Notes under the pieces: model-generated
Told to the model about the DNA's origin: nothing
The model's database searches: none
What the model saw: the letters and a program-made list of their open reading frames with translations, nothing else
Part shown: one piece after another, positions 1 to 9,043 of the stretch
Position numbering within the stretch: the first letter of the stretch is position 1
Layout: each line of letters opens with the position of its first letter
Position numbers and translations under genes: made by a program
From: Streptomyces sp. JB150
GTDB taxonomy: Bacteria; Actinomycetota; Actinomycetes; Streptomycetales; Streptomycetaceae
NCBI RefSeq assembly: GCF_011193355.1
Contig: NZ_CP049780.1
Span: 569,686-633,685, forward strand
Direction: 5' to 3'
DNA length: 64,000 nucleotides

Positions 1-685
1 TGAGCAGCCGGGAGCCGTCGGCGCGCACCCCGTGCCGGGCCAGGAAGGCGGTCGCGCGGGCCAGGTCGGCGCAGGAGGCCCGCAGGGAGCACTGCCGGAA
101 GTACTGCTCCAGCAGTTCCGGCACCGGGTTGTCGATGTTGCCGTACGACGCCATGAAGTGGGCGAGGGCCGCGTTCCGGGCACCGTGCGCGGCCTCGGAC
201 GCGGCGACCTCCTCGTCGTAGGACAGCTCCGGGTTGCCGGACTCGGCGCGCAGGAAGTCCAGGAGGGTGCCGGACGCGTCGCCGGTACGGGTGTGCAGGC
301 GGTCGGTGACGACGAGGGCGCCCGCGTTGATGAACGGGTTGCGCGGGATGCCGTCCTCGTACTCCAGCTGGACCAGGGAGTTGAACCGGTTGCCGGAGGG
401 CTCGCGGCCCACGTGCTCCCACAGTTCGTCGCCCTCGCGGGCCAGGTCGAGGGCGAGGGTGAAGACCTTGGTGACGGACTGGGTGGAGAACGGCTCGCGC
501 CAGTCCCCCACCCCGTACACCGTGCCGTCCGGCTCGGCGACGGCCATGCCGAAGCGGCGCGGGTCGCAGGCGGCGAGCGCCGGGATGTAGTCGGCGGGCC
601 GGCCGCGGCCGGGCGTGCGCTCGATCTCCTCGGCGATGCGCTCCAGGACCGGCTGGAAGGTCGTCGACGACGTCATGATCACCAT
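1..685 (-). CDS. glsA: Glutaminase, partial (C-terminus beyond the window edge)
   Basis: Hydrolyses L-glutamine to glutamate and ammonia in the cytoplasm. The visible 228 residues are the N-terminal three quarters of a serine-dependent beta-lactamase-like glutaminase (family about 305 residues). The active-site SxxK is seen as S70-V-T-K73 in FSTQSVTKVF, followed by a conserved NRFNSLVQLEYEDGIPRNP region and INAGALV. The ATG at 685 has GGAGG 4 bases upstream; an in-frame ATG at 676 (13 bases from the same site) is the alternative start. It points the same way as the aspartate/asparagine genes behind it, 57 bases after the aspA stop, so it may be the last gene of that operon, which would fit nitrogen release from amides. 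The family call is firm; only the end is missing. Confidence 0.93.
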   Translation of the reverse strand, partial: MVIMTSSTTFQPVLERIAEEIERTPGRGRPADYIPALAACDPRRFGMAVAEPDGTVYGVGDWREPFSTQSVTKVFTLALDLAREGDELWEHVGREPSGNRFNSLVQLEYEDGIPRNPFINAGALVVTDRLHTRTGDASGTLLDFLRAESGNPELSYDEEVAASEAAHGARNAALAHFMASYGNIDNPVPELLEQYFRQCSLRASCADLARATAFLARHGVRADGSRLL

Positions 686-741
686 TGTGCCTCCGGGCCG
701 TTCCTGGTGCGTGTCGGCGGGTCCCGCGCGGAGAACGCGGG

Positions 742-2154
742 TCAGACGACGGGCGAGCCGTTGCCCGCGACGACCTCGGGACGCAGCAGGGCGGCCAGCT
801 TCTCCTGCGGCAACAGGCCCTTCTCCAGGACGAGTTCGGCCACGCCCCGGCCGGTGGCGAGGGCTTCCTTGGCGATGTCGGTGGCGGCCGTGTAACCGAT
901 GTGCGGGTTCAGGGCGGTGACCAGGCCGATGGAGTTCTCGACACTGGCCCGCAGCACCTCGGTGTTGGCGGTGATGCCGGCCACGCACCGCTCGGCGAGG
1001 GTGACGCAGGCGTTGCGCAGGTGGGTGATGGACTCCGACAGGGAGTGCAGGATGATCGGCTCGAAGGCGTTCAGCTGGAGCTGACCGGCCTCGGCGGCCA
1101 TGGTGATGGCGACGTCGTTGCCGATGACCTCGAAGGCGACCTGGTTGACGACCTCGGGGATCACCGGGTTGACCTTGCCGGGCATGATCGACGAACCGGC
1201 CTGCACGGGCGGCAGGTTGATCTCGCCGAGACCCGCGCGCGGCCCGGAGGACAGCAGTCGCAGGTCGTTGCAGCTCTTGGACAGCTTGACGGCGATCCGC
1301 TTGAGCACGCCGGACATCTGCACGAACGCGCCGCAGTCCTGGGTGGCCTCGACCAGGTTGGCGGCGGTGACCAGGGGCAGGCCGGTGATCTCGCAGAGGT
1401 GGCGGCGGGCCGCCTCCGCGTAGCCGCGGGGCGCGTTGAGGCCGGTGCCGATGGCGGTGGCGCCCAGGTTGATCTCGTGGATCAGCTCGACGGCCTCGGC
1501 GAGCCGGCTGCGGTCCTCGTCGAGCATGACGGCGTACGCCGAGAACTCCTGCCCGAGCGTCATCGGCACGGCGTCCTGGAGCTGGGTGCGGCCCATCTTC
1601 AGCACGTCGCGGAACTCGACGGCCTTGCGGGCGAAGGCGTCCTGGAGGACCGACATCGCCTTGAGCAGGCCGCGCACCGCGAACACCGTCGCGATCTTGA
1701 CGGCGGTCGGGTAGACGTCGTTGGTGGACTGGCCGAGGTTGACGTCCTCGTTGGGGTGCAGGTACCGGTACTGCCCCTTCTCGTAACCCAGCAGCTCCAG
1801 CGCCCGGTTGGCGACGACCTCGTTGGCGTTCATGTTGGTGGAGGTGCCGGCGCCGCCCTGCACCACGTCCACCACGAACTGGTCGTGCAGCTCACCGGCG
1901 CGGATCTCCCGGCACGCGGCGACGATCGCGGCGGCCTTGCGGGGGTCGAGCAGCCCCAGCTCCTCGTTGGCGAGCGCGGCGGCCTCCTTCACGGCGGCCA
2001 GGGCGGTGATCAGGTGCGGGTAGGCGGAGATGGGGGTGCCGGTGATGGCGAAGTTCTCCGTGGCGCGCAGGGTGTGCACACCCCAGTAGGCGTCGGCGGG
2101 AACGTCCCGGTCCCCGAGCAGGTCGTGCTCACGACGGGTGGCGACGGCGTTCAT
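742..2154 (-). CDS. aspA: Aspartate ammonia-lyase (aspartase)
   Basis: Deaminates L-aspartate to fumarate and ammonia, feeding the TCA cycle. The 470-residue product has the normal length and the signatures of the fumarase/aspartase superfamily: GAGTSTNMNANEV at residues 101-113 and the mobile catalytic loop GSSIMPGKVNP at 320-330. Fumarase C shares these motifs, but neighbouring asparaginase, glutaminase and amino acid permease genes favour aspartase. It lies downstream of the asparaginase gene on the same strand, so asparagine can be taken up, deamidated and deaminated in sequence. The ATG at 2154 is followed directly by the standard N-terminal region. Confidence 0.92.
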   Translation of the reverse strand: MNAVATRREHDLLGDRDVPADAYWGVHTLRATENFAITGTPISAYPHLITALAAVKEAAALANEELGLLDPRKAAAIVAACREIRAGELHDQFVVDVVQGGAGTSTNMNANEVVANRALELLGYEKGQYRYLHPNEDVNLGQSTNDVYPTAVKIATVFAVRGLLKAMSVLQDAFARKAVEFRDVLKMGRTQLQDAVPMTLGQEFSAYAVMLDEDRSRLAEAVELIHEINLGATAIGTGLNAPRGYAEAARRHLCEITGLPLVTAANLVEATQDCGAFVQMSGVLKRIAVKLSKSCNDLRLLSSGPRAGLGEINLPPVQAGSSIMPGKVNPVIPEVVNQVAFEVIGNDVAITMAAEAGQLQLNAFEPIILHSLSESITHLRNACVTLAERCVAGITANTEVLRASVENSIGLVTALNPHIGYTAATDIAKEALATGRGVAELVLEKGLLPQEKLAALLRPEVVAGNGSPVV

Positions 2155-2198
2155 CGGAAGGGGCTTCTTTCATTGGGAAAGGTGAAGGTGAACTGCCT

Positions 2199-2267
2199 CA
2201 GGGGCGCGGGGAACCGCGCGAGCGGCCACGAAACGACCCGCGGACCGCCGACGGTTCGCAGCCCCCC
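2199..2267. repeat. Intergenic repeat of the type widespread in Streptomyces
   Basis: The 128-base gap between asparaginase and aspA holds a non-coding block starting CAGGGGCGCGGGGAACCGCG and continuing with CACGAAACGACCCGC and a run of C. From memory this resembles a dispersed intergenic repeat seen many times per Streptomyces chromosome. GGGGCGCGGGGAACCGCGCG can fold into a small hairpin. No second copy occurs in this window. Confidence 0.5.
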
Positions 2268-2282
2268 ACTCGGCATCGGCGC

Positions 2283-3302
2283 CTACACGGACACCGGGTC
2301 CAGCGCCCGGACCACCCGTACAGACCCCACCGGCTGCCCGCCACCGAGCAGCGGCTCCCCGGCAAACCCGGTCAGCAGTGCCGGGTCCACGCCCGCGCGG
2401 GCGAGCGCCGCCGCGGCGACGGGAATCCGCGCCCGGTTCGCCCCGTCGGAGATCTTCACGGCGACGGCCCGCCCGTCGGGCAGCGCGGCGACCTGGACGC
2501 CTTCGAAGCCGTCCTTGGCGAGCAGCCCCGGCACGGCCCGCATCAGCGCGGCCACGTCCCGGCCCGAGCCGGAGGCCATTTCCGCGTGGTCGCGCATGGC
2601 GTCGGCGACCCGCGCCTCCGGCGTGCCCGGCGCCGCGGTGGTGATCCGGGCGACGGCGCGCGCGAGCCCGTGCAGGGAGACGGAGAACAGCGGCGCGCCG
2701 CAGCCGTCGACGGTGACCGCGGCGACCCGCTGCCCGGTCAGGTCCTCGACGATCTCGGCGATCGCCTGCTGGAGGGGGTGCTCGGGGTCGAGATAGTCGT
2801 CCAGGGACCAGCCGTTGAGCCGGCAGACGTACAGCATGGCGGCGTGCTTGCCGGAGCAGTTCTGGGCGAGCCGGGAGGGCCGGCGTCCCTCGCGCACCCA
2901 GGTGTCCCGCACGGCGGGGTCGAACGGCAGGTCGGGCGTGTTGCGCAGGTCGTCCTCGGTGAGGCCGGCCAGTTCCAGGATGCGCCGGGCGCCGGTGAGG
3001 TGGCGTTCCTCGCCGGAGTGGCTGGCGGCGGCGAGGGACAGCAGTTCCCCGTCGAGCGGCAGCCCGGCCCGGACCATGGCGACGGCCTGGACCGGCTTGA
3101 GCGCCGAGCGCGGGTAGAACGCGGCCTCGATGTCGCCGAGCTGGAGGGTGACCCGGCCATCGGAGTCGAGGACGACGAGGGAGCCGTAGTGGATGCCCTC
3201 GACGACCCCGCCGCGGACGAGGTGGGCGACGGGGGCGTGCAGGGGTTCACGGACGAGGGGTGCGTCCGCGGCGGAACTGCTGTACATCACTGCCTGGTTC
3301 AT
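2283..3302 (-). CDS. L-asparaginase (asparaginase II family)
   Basis: Predicted to hydrolyse L-asparagine to aspartate and ammonia. The 339-residue protein belongs to the asparaginase_II family (thermolabile type, unrelated to the E. coli AnsA/AnsB fold). Recognisable segments are the N-terminal HLVRGGVVEGIHYGSLVVLD, FYPRSALKPVQA, the AASHSGEERH box, NCSGKHAAML near residue 160 and VDGCGAPLFS near 210. There is no signal peptide, so it is cytoplasmic. It starts 28 bases after the permease stop and precedes aspA, so import, deamidation and deamination are encoded in order. Confident family call; asparagine specificity is inferred from the family and the context. Confidence 0.9.
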   Translation of the reverse strand: MNQAVMYSSSAADAPLVREPLHAPVAHLVRGGVVEGIHYGSLVVLDSDGRVTLQLGDIEAAFYPRSALKPVQAVAMVRAGLPLDGELLSLAAASHSGEERHLTGARRILELAGLTEDDLRNTPDLPFDPAVRDTWVREGRRPSRLAQNCSGKHAAMLYVCRLNGWSLDDYLDPEHPLQQAIAEIVEDLTGQRVAAVTVDGCGAPLFSVSLHGLARAVARITTAAPGTPEARVADAMRDHAEMASGSGRDVAALMRAVPGLLAKDGFEGVQVAALPDGRAVAVKISDGANRARIPVAAAALARAGVDPALLTGFAGEPLLGGGQPVGSVRVVRALDPVSV

Positions 3303-3330
3303 CGGTGGGTGGGTGTCGGCCTGGGCGGGG

Positions 3331-4797
3331 TCACGCGTCGGCCTGGGCGGGCGGGGTGGTGCCGGTGCGGCCGCGGACGGCGTACCAGCCCGCGACCAGG
3401 GCGGCGACGATCAGCGGCAGGCACAGCACGGTGGTGCGTCCGGCGCCGCCGTCGGCGTACATGAGGACCAGGACGGAGGCGAGGAACGCCAGCGTCACGA
3501 GCTCGGTCCAGGGGGATCCGGGGAGGCGGTAGCCGGGGCGGTCCAGCTCGCCCCGCTGGGTCTTCCGCCAGAACAGCAGGTGGCAAACCATGATCATGCC
3601 CCAGGTGGCGAGGATGCCGATCGCGGCGAAGTTCAGCACGATCTCGAACGCCTCGGCCGGGACGACGAAGTTGAGGCCGACGCCGAGGACGCAGAAGCCG
3701 CTGGTGAGCAGGATGCCGCCGTAGGGGACCTTGCTGCGGCTCATGACGCTCGTGAACCTGGGGGCGGAGCCGGACATCGCCATGGAGCGCAGGATGCGGC
3801 CGGTGGAGTACAGGCCGGAGTTGAGCGAGGACATCGCCGCGGTGAGCACGACGAGGTTCATGATGCCGCCGGCGGCGGGCACGCCGATGTTGGAGAGCAC
3901 GGTGACGAAGGGGCTCTCGCCCGCCTTGTACGACGACCAGGGCAGCAGCATCGACAGCAGCACGACCGAGCCGACGTAGAACAGGCCGACGCGCCACATG
4001 ATCGAGTTGATCGCCTTCGGCATGATCTTCTCGGGGTTCTCGGTCTCGCCGGCGGCGACGCCGACCAGCTCGACGGAGGCGTAGGCGAAGACGACGCCCT
4101 GGACGATCAGCAGCATGGGCAGCAGGCCGTTGGGGAAGACGCCGCCGTTGTCGGTGATCAGCGACGGGCCGGGGGTGTGGCCGTCGACGGGGTGCTGGGT
4201 GACCAGCAGGAAGACGCCGATGCACAGGAAGACGACGAGCGCGCCGACCTTGACGATGGCGAACCAGAACTCCAGTTCGCCGAAGATCTTCACCGAGATC
4301 AGGTTCACGGTGAGCACGACGGCGAGCGCGATCAGCGCGAGCACCCACTGCGGGATGTCGGAGAACATGCCCCAGTAGTGGGTGTAGGTGGCCACGGCGG
4401 TGATGTCGGCGATGCCGGTGGTGGCCCAGTTGAGGAAGTACATCCAGCCCGCGGTGTACGCGCCCTTCTCGCCCATGAACTCGCGGGCGTACGAGACGAA
4501 GGCGCCGGAGGAGGGCCGGTGGAGCACGAGTTCGCCGAGGGCGCGCACGACGAGGAAGGCGAAGAGGCCGCAGACCGCGTAGGCGATGAAGAGGGAGGGA
4601 CCGGCGTCGGCGAGCCGGCCGCCCGCGCCGAGGAAGAGGCCGGTGCCGATGGCGCCGCCGATGGCGATCATGTTGACGTGCCGGGACTTGAGGGACTTGC
4701 TGTAGCCCTCGTCTCCGGCGTCGACATGGACGGAACGTTTCTGCACGCCGTCGCCGTGCCCGGTCCGCACATCCTTGTGCAGGGACTGCTCGCTCAA
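3331..4797 (-). CDS. Amino acid permease (APC superfamily)
   Basis: A 12-helix amino acid/proton symporter of the AAT (GabP/AnsP) group, about 488 residues. The N-terminal cytoplasmic tail of about 40 residues leads to [20 protein letters not shown], the hallmark of the first broken helix; later [20 protein letters not shown] is also family-typical. Context (asparaginase, aspA) suggests asparagine or aspartate uptake, but the sequence alone does not fix the substrate. I chose the TTG at 4797, which overlaps the TGA of the regulator gene (CGTTGAGC) and has GGAAGGCGGA upstream, giving translational coupling. GTG codons at 4770 and inside DGVQKRSV are possible alternatives. Confidence 0.88.
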   Translation of the reverse strand: MSEQSLHKDVRTGHGDGVQKRSVHVDAGDEGYSKSLKSRHVNMIAIGGAIGTGLFLGAGGRLADAGPSLFIAYAVCGLFAFLVVRALGELVLHRPSSGAFVSYAREFMGEKGAYTAGWMYFLNWATTGIADITAVATYTHYWGMFSDIPQWVLALIALAVVLTVNLISVKIFGELEFWFAIVKVGALVVFLCIGVFLLVTQHPVDGHTPGPSLITDNGGVFPNGLLPMLLIVQGVVFAYASVELVGVAAGETENPEKIMPKAINSIMWRVGLFYVGSVVLLSMLLPWSSYKAGESPFVTVLSNIGVPAAGGIMNLVVLTAAMSSLNSGLYSTGRILRSMAMSGSAPRFTSVMSRSKVPYGGILLTSGFCVLGVGLNFVVPAEAFEIVLNFAAIGILATWGMIMVCHLLFWRKTQRGELDRPGYRLPGSPWTELVTLAFLASVLVLMYADGGAGRTTVLCLPLIVAALVAGWYAVRGRTGTTPPAQADA

Positions 4798-5525
4798 CGC
4801 TCGGGTCCGCCTTCCGTGGTGGTGCCGGTGCGTGGGGATCGCACGATGTGGGTGAGGGTGGTCTCGACGCGGTCGAGGTGGTGGGACATCGCCTCGACGG
4901 CGTCGTGCTCGGAACCGTCGATCAGCGCCTCGACGATGGCCCGGTGCTCGCGGTTGGACTGCTCGCGCCGGCCGCCGACCTCGTTCAGGAACGCGGACTG
5001 GCGGGCGAGGGCGTCCCGGATCTCCTCGATGACCCGGCGGAACACCGGGTTCTGGGCGGCCTCGGCCACGGCCAGATGGAAGAGGGTGTCCATCGCGACC
5101 CACGCGGTGGTGTCGGTCTCCCGCTCCATGCGGTCGAGCAGATGGGCCAGGTGGTCGAGGTTCTCGGGGGTGCGGCGCAGGGCCGCGTACCCGGCGACCG
5201 GGATCTCGACGTGCCGGCGCACCTCCAGCAGATCGCTGGCCGCGTAGTCGCCGAAGGTGGGGTCCTCGACGCTGCTGGCGACCACGAAGGTGCCCTTGCC
5301 GGTCTTGGCCACGGTCAGACCGAGCGCCTGCAGGGCGCGCAGCGCCTCGCGCAGCACGGGCCGGGAGACCTCGAGGGTGCGGCAGAGTTCCGCCTCGGAG
5401 GGCAGCTTGTCGCCGATCGCGTACTCGCCGCGCTCGATCGCGCCGCGAAGGTGGGTGAGCACCGCTTCCATGGCGCTGACGCGCCGCGGGCCCGGACCAC
5501 CTGTCTGGCTGTCTGACAGGTTCAC
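4794..5525 (-). CDS. FadR-type GntR regulator of the aspartate/asparagine operon
   Basis: A DNA-binding repressor candidate of 243 residues. The winged helix ([20 protein letters not shown], then [14 protein letters not shown] and TGKGTFV) is followed by an all-helical FCD ligand domain with the metal/ligand-type residues H-x-A in [13 protein letters not shown] and late H residues ([19 protein letters not shown]). It is first in the operon and overlaps the permease start. The GTG at 5525 is preferred because a TTGACA/CAGGAT promoter places transcription initiation 1-2 bases before it (leaderless mRNA); an upstream TTG at 5546 and an internal ATG at 5471 are less likely. Autoregulation is suggested by the palindrome at its 5' end. 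The ligand is unknown, perhaps an acidic amino acid. Confidence 0.85.
   Translation of the reverse strand: MNLSDSQTGGPGPRRVSAMEAVLTHLRGAIERGEYAIGDKLPSEAELCRTLEVSRPVLREALRALQALGLTVAKTGKGTFVVASSVEDPTFGDYAASDLLEVRRHVEIPVAGYAALRRTPENLDHLAHLLDRMERETDTTAWVAMDTLFHLAVAEAAQNPVFRRVIEEIRDALARQSAFLNEVGGRREQSNREHRAIVEALIDGSEHDAVEAMSHHLDRVETTLTHIVRSPRTGTTTEGGPER
5499..5521. promoter_or_regulatory. Candidate operator of the GntR regulator
   Basis: A perfect 7-bp inverted repeat, ACCTGTC-N9-GACAGGT, spans the second to tenth codons of the regulator gene, with a nested CTGTC-T-GACAG palindrome (5509-5519). It begins just downstream of the predicted transcription start, an ideal roadblock/autorepression position. 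Assignment to this regulator is inferred from position. Confidence 0.5.
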
Positions 5526-5533
5526 GGTGGTCG

Positions 5534-5563
5534 ATCCTGCGGGCAACGCCGGGGGCCTGTCAA
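5534..5563 (-). promoter_or_regulatory. Promoter of the aspartate/asparagine operon
   Basis: Reading on the minus strand, a consensus -35 TTGACA (5563-5558) is followed after 18 bases by CAGGAT (5539-5534). Initiation would fall at about 5527, so the transcript would begin at or next to the GTG start codon at 5525. Confidence 0.55.
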
Positions 5564-5603
5564 GGGAAAGATTCAGCGGGGTGGACGGCTGATGTGACCA
5601 CTT

Positions 5604-5960
5604 TCACACGGCGTGGGCCAGCGCGACCCCCGCGCACGCCGCCGCGAGGCCGGCGAGCACGCTCGCCGCCACGTTGAGCGCCGCGTACAGCCGCGCGCCG
5701 GTCTCGGCGAGGCGCAGCGTCTCGTACGAGAAGGTCGAGTACGTGGTCAGGGCGCCGCACAGGCCCGTGCCGAGCAGCAGCCCCCAGCGGGAGCCGAGCG
5801 CCGCGCCGGTCAGCAGGCCGAGAACCAGGCACCCGGTGACGTTGACCGTGAGGGTGCCCCAGGGGAAGACCGAGTCGTGGCGGGACTGCACCGCGCGGTC
5901 GGTGAGATAGCGCAGCGGCGCGCCGATCATGCCGCCGACGACGACCAGCAGCCAGTTCAC
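5604..5960 (-). CDS. crcB: Fluoride exporter CrcB/FluC, first subunit
   Basis: A small four-helix fluoride channel protein of 118 residues. Diagnostic segments are [14 protein letters not shown] near the N-terminus, [19 protein letters not shown] (the N of the TLxVN motif lines the pore) and [15 protein letters not shown], the FluC signature. FluC works as an antiparallel dimer; the second, divergent crcB copy upstream suggests a heterodimer. The GTG at 5960 has GGGAGG 4 bases before it and overlaps the stop of the DUF190 gene by 4 bases (GTGA), which rejects the longer upstream reading. Confidence 0.93.
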   Translation of the reverse strand: MNWLLVVVGGMIGAPLRYLTDRAVQSRHDSVFPWGTLTVNVTGCLVLGLLTGAALGSRWGLLLGTGLCGALTTYSTFSYETLRLAETGARLYAALNVAASVLAGLAAACAGVALAHAV

Positions 5961-6322
5961 GGTGCCTCCCGCCGGGTGGGGAACCGGACGATCTCGCACG
6001 GGTCGAGGGTGACCAGTGCGTCGGTGACCAGCTCCGCCAGGCGCGGCAGGAAGGCGCGGACGCGGTCCTCGGCGTCCACGATCACGACGGCGACCGGCAG
6101 GTTCTCGCTCAGCGAGAGCAGGCGGGAGGTGTGCACGACCGAGGAGGCGCCGAACCCCTCGATCCCGCGGAAGACGCTGGCACCGGCGAGGCCCGCCACG
6201 TGCGCCCGGTGCACGATCTCCGTGGCCAGGGGCCGGTGGTGCCAGGTGTCGTGCTCGCCGACGAGGACGGTCAGGCGCAGGGCGGGGCCGGCCGGCCGGG
6301 GCGTAGCCGCGTCGGGGTTCAT
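5957..6322 (-). CDS. DUF190 protein between two fluoride exporter genes
   Basis: A 121-residue DUF190 family protein, PII-like in predicted fold. Seen segments are [37 protein letters not shown] and [19 protein letters not shown]. It overlaps both flanking crcB genes by 4 bases, so the three are translated as a unit. The biochemical role is unknown; because of this fixed arrangement it probably modulates or assists the channel, perhaps through a small-molecule-binding PII-like fold. The first is an observation of gene order, the second an inference. Confidence 0.9.
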   Translation of the reverse strand: MNPDAATPRPAGPALRLTVLVGEHDTWHHRPLATEIVHRAHVAGLAGASVFRGIEGFGASSVVHTSRLLSLSENLPVAVVIVDAEDRVRAFLPRLAELVTDALVTLDPCEIVRFPTRREAP

Positions 6323-6783
6323 CGCTGCCTCCGGGTGAGGAGCCGGCGGGTCGCCGTGGCCGCGAGGGCGACGGCGGTGAGGGCCGCGAGGAGGGTCGCG
6401 GCGAGGTAGGCGAACGCCGTGGCGGGGCGGCCCGCCTCGGTCAGCCGCTGGATGTCGACGGCGTACGTCGAGAAGGTGGTGAAGCCGCCGAGCACGCCGG
6501 TGCCGACGAACGGGCGCACCAGCGGATGGGCCGGGCGGATCTCGGTGACGGTCACCAGGAAGACGCCGATGGCCGCGCAGCCGGCGACGTTGACCCAGAA
6601 GGTCGCCCAGGGAAAGCCGCCGGGTGCGGCGGGCCAGAGCAGGGACGCGGCGTAGCGGGCGGCGGCCCCGATGCCGCCGCCGGCCGCGACCACGGCGACC
6701 ACCGGCGCCTGGGCACGCCAGGCGGGGCGGCGTCGTGCGGGCGTGGCGCGCGGGGGCGCGCTGCCGGTGTCCGGGGCTGTCAT
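6319..6783 (-). CDS. crcB: Fluoride exporter CrcB/FluC, second subunit
   Basis: A 154-residue second FluC paralogue with an extra proline/arginine-rich N-terminal tail of about 35 residues. Core motifs are [36 protein letters not shown] and [15 protein letters not shown]. The ATG at 6783 opens MTAPDTGS; the stop overlaps the DUF190 start (ATGA). Two non-identical crcB genes with opposite charge bias are typical of heterodimeric channels in actinobacteria. I saw no fluoride riboswitch in front of it; the upstream gene is an ArsR-type regulator 50 bases away. Confidence 0.92.
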   Translation of the reverse strand: MTAPDTGSAPPRATPARRRPAWRAQAPVVAVVAAGGGIGAAARYAASLLWPAAPGGFPWATFWVNVAGCAAIGVFLVTVTEIRPAHPLVRPFVGTGVLGGFTTFSTYAVDIQRLTEAGRPATAFAYLAATLLAALTAVALAATATRRLLTRRQR

Positions 6784-6832
6784 GCGGTCAGCAGCGTAAC
6801 CCCGGACGCCGGCGGCGGGCACCTCGGCCCTG

Positions 6833-7117
6833 TCACCACCCCTTCTCGAAGATCCGGGCCACCTCCGCGATCCGCATGTCGTCGCGCCGGTAGTGGACGC
6901 GGCCGCGGACGTGGTGGGTGCGGAGCAGGCCCAGGGCGGCGAGGAGGGCGAGGTGGGTTTCGGCGACCGGGCGGGGGACGCCGAGTTTGGCGGCGACGGC
7001 GTCCGCGGGGACGCCGTCGCCGACCGGGTCGGTGGGGTGGTGCGGGAAGTGGGCGGCCGGCTCCTTGAGCCATTCCAGGATGCGCAGCCGTGTGTCGTTG
7101 CCGGGAGTCCTCAGCAT
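6833..7117 (-). CDS. ArsR-type winged-helix regulator
   Basis: A 94-residue winged-helix protein: [14 protein letters not shown] (helix 1), [20 protein letters not shown] (recognition helix), [19 protein letters not shown] (wing) and a short C-terminal helix. The CxC/ metal motif of metal-sensing ArsR proteins is absent, so the signal is not obvious; H residues in [10 protein letters not shown] are possible ligands. The ATG at 7117 with GGGGGAC upstream is chosen over an upstream in-frame start at 7144. It lies 50 bases ahead of the fluoride exporter genes on the same strand and may control them, but this is inference. Inverted repeats at 7177-7197 (CACCGC-N9-GCGGTG) and 7211-7228 (ATCGAA-N6-TTCGAT) lie upstream. 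Confidence 0.8.
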   Translation of the reverse strand: MLRTPGNDTRLRILEWLKEPAAHFPHHPTDPVGDGVPADAVAAKLGVPRPVAETHLALLAALGLLRTHHVRGRVHYRRDDMRIAEVARIFEKGW

Positions 7118-7250
7118 CTCGTCCCCCTCGATCGGGCCCCTCACTGGCCGTTTGCCCGGTGCGGCAGGGGTCGAGACACCGCATCCCGGACGCGGTGCCT
7201 CTTGGCCGGTATCGAACGGTTCTTCGATCTACGGGGGTGGGCGCACGGCC

Positions 7251-7294
7251 GGGGGTCCGGCCGCGGAGGTGTGTCCTCTCGCGGCCGGACCCCC
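7251..7294. terminator. Strong hairpin behind the galactanase gene
   Basis: A perfect 15-bp inverted repeat (GGGGGTCCGGCCGCG, 7251-7265, and its complement 7280-7294) with a further GAGG-TGTGT-CCTC inside the loop. It lies 54 bases beyond the galactanase stop and before the ArsR-type gene, so it is most likely the terminator of the glycosidase transcript. Confidence 0.75.
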
Positions 7295-7347
7295 GGGTCC
7301 GTGGGCGCCCGTGGCCGAAGCGGGTCAGCGGCGGCCGGCCGGCGGGG

Positions 7348-8907
7348 TCAGCGGTGGCCGAACCACGCCATCGCGGGCAGCGCCCGGTCGTCGTAGCCGA
7401 ACAGCGCCTGGTTCTCCCAGCCGTTGCCGGAGGACGGGTCGGTGGGGTCCCAGCCGTTGCCCTTCACGGCGGTCCAGGTGGCCTCCCAGTAGAAGACGCC
7501 GAGCCCGCGGCGGTTCGGGACGGCCTCCACGATGCTCGTGATGTCGTTCATCCACCTGGTCTGCCCCGCGGTGGTGGCCGGGTAGCCGGCGACCAGTTCG
7601 CCGGGGAGGTCGATGATGTTCTCGTGCGCGTCCTCGCTGTCGAGGCGGAAGGGGTAGGCCGTCTCGGCGACGAACACCGGCTTGCCGTAGCGGGCGGCCG
7701 CGTCGTCCAGGGTGGTCTGGAAGTCGTACAGCGAGCCGTGCCAGTAGCCGTAGTACGACAGGCCGATGGCGTCGAACCTCACGCCGTGCGCGACGGCCGC
7801 GTCGAACCACCAGCGGGTGCCGGCGAGGTCACCGCCCTTGGCGAGGTGCAGGGCGACCGTGGTGGAGGAGCTGACCGCCTTGACCGCGTCGTAGCCGGAG
7901 TTGAGCAGTCCGGCGAGCTGGGGCCAGTTGTCCGTCGAGCCCTCGTTCCACAGCATGCCGCCGTTGATCTCGTTGCCGACCTGGACCATGTCGGCGGTGG
8001 TCCCCTGGGCCTTCAGCGCGCTCAGCACGTCGTACGTGTGGTCGTACACGTCCGTCTTGAGCCGGCTGTAGGAGTGGCCTGCCCAGGCGGCCGGCTTGGA
8101 CTGGGCGCCCGGGTCGGCCCAGGTGTCCGAGTAGTGGAAGTCGACGAGGAGCTTCATGCCCTGCGCCTTGACGCGCTTGGCGAGGGCGAGCACCCGGGTC
8201 TTGTTGTTGTAGCCGTCGGCCGGGTTCACCCAGACCTTCAGCCGGGCGTAGTTCATGCCCGCGGACTTCATGACGGCGAGCGGGTCGGCGGTGGCGCCGG
8301 AGCTGGCGCGGTAGACCCCGCCCAGGGCCTCGCTCTTGGCGAGGGAGGAGACGTCGGCGCCGTGGATGGTGGTGCCGGACGTGCCCGGGGTGAAGGTGAG
8401 GTCGTCGACGTTGATCCAGTTGCCCGCGTTGGCGTCGCTGTTGACGCTGATCGTGCACTGGTTGGCGGTGACCTTCACCGGCACGACGATCCGCAGCCAG
8501 CCGCTCGCGGAGACCGGGATGTCGGTGCGCTGTTCGGCGCCGCCGCAGTTCTTCAGGGCTATGTAGGCGGCGTTCTGACCGCCGCCGGAGCGGACCCAGG
8601 CGGTCAGCTTGTACGTGCCGTTGGTCAGGCCCGAGAGGTACTGGTACGTCTCCACCTTGTAGGCGGTGGACGCCCAGTGGCTCAGCCGGTAGCCGCCGCT
8701 GTGGCCGCCCGCCTCGGTGAAGGAGGCCGCGGTGGAGCCGTACTCCGACCAGCCGCCGGGCGTGCCGGTTCCGGTGCCGTCGGTCTCGAATCCCCCGTTG
8801 GTGAGCGTGCTCGCCGCCTGGGCGGCCGGTGCCGGGAGGGCGGTCAGGGCGAGCCCTGCGGCCAGCGGCAGCAGCAGGGCCCTGAGGGTGCGTCTGGGAT
8901 GGAACAT
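7348..8907 (-). CDS. Secreted endo-beta-1,4-galactanase (GH53) with N-terminal carbohydrate-binding module
   Basis: Cleaves beta-1,4-galactan side chains of pectin (arabinogalactan type I) outside the cell. The 519-residue product has a signal peptide with twin R (residues 1-31, AQA/AS), a carbohydrate-binding beta-sandwich similar to CBM61 (about 34-173, GGFETDGTG ... NWINVDDLTF) and a GH53 TIM barrel (about 180-519). The acid/base is E313 in VQVGNEINGGMLW and the nucleophile E415 in PVFVAETAYPF. It sits 190 bases behind the GH42 gene on the same strand; released galacto-oligosaccharides would be imported by the ABC system encoded divergently. The CBM61 label is by position and resemblance; the GH53 call is firm. 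Confidence 0.93.
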   Translation of the reverse strand: MFHPRRTLRALLLPLAAGLALTALPAPAAQAASTLTNGGFETDGTGTGTPGGWSEYGSTAASFTEAGGHSGGYRLSHWASTAYKVETYQYLSGLTNGTYKLTAWVRSGGGQNAAYIALKNCGGAEQRTDIPVSASGWLRIVVPVKVTANQCTISVNSDANAGNWINVDDLTFTPGTSGTTIHGADVSSLAKSEALGGVYRASSGATADPLAVMKSAGMNYARLKVWVNPADGYNNKTRVLALAKRVKAQGMKLLVDFHYSDTWADPGAQSKPAAWAGHSYSRLKTDVYDHTYDVLSALKAQGTTADMVQVGNEINGGMLWNEGSTDNWPQLAGLLNSGYDAVKAVSSSTTVALHLAKGGDLAGTRWWFDAAVAHGVRFDAIGLSYYGYWHGSLYDFQTTLDDAAARYGKPVFVAETAYPFRLDSEDAHENIIDLPGELVAGYPATTAGQTRWMNDITSIVEAVPNRRGLGVFYWEATWTAVKGNGWDPTDPSSGNGWENQALFGYDDRALPAMAWFGHR

Positions 8908-9043
8908 CGTCGTCCGTCGTCCCTTCGACGTGAGGGTGATGGGGACCTCCCCGTTCCCGGGCGCCGGTGGCCCGCAGCGGTGGAGGCGGCCCCTCCACCC
9001 GCGGCTCCTGCGGCTCGCACGGGTGGAGGGGAGTCGGGGCGGC

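Noticed and set aside
685..2796. Long plus-strand reading frame opposite aspA and asparaginase
   Set aside because: Gly/Val/Arg-rich composition typical of the antisense of GC-rich genes; the minus-strand genes have full family motifs.
6784..7250. Fluoride riboswitch ahead of crcB
   Set aside because: I could not align the conserved core of the crcB motif with any part of the region; only simple inverted repeats were seen.
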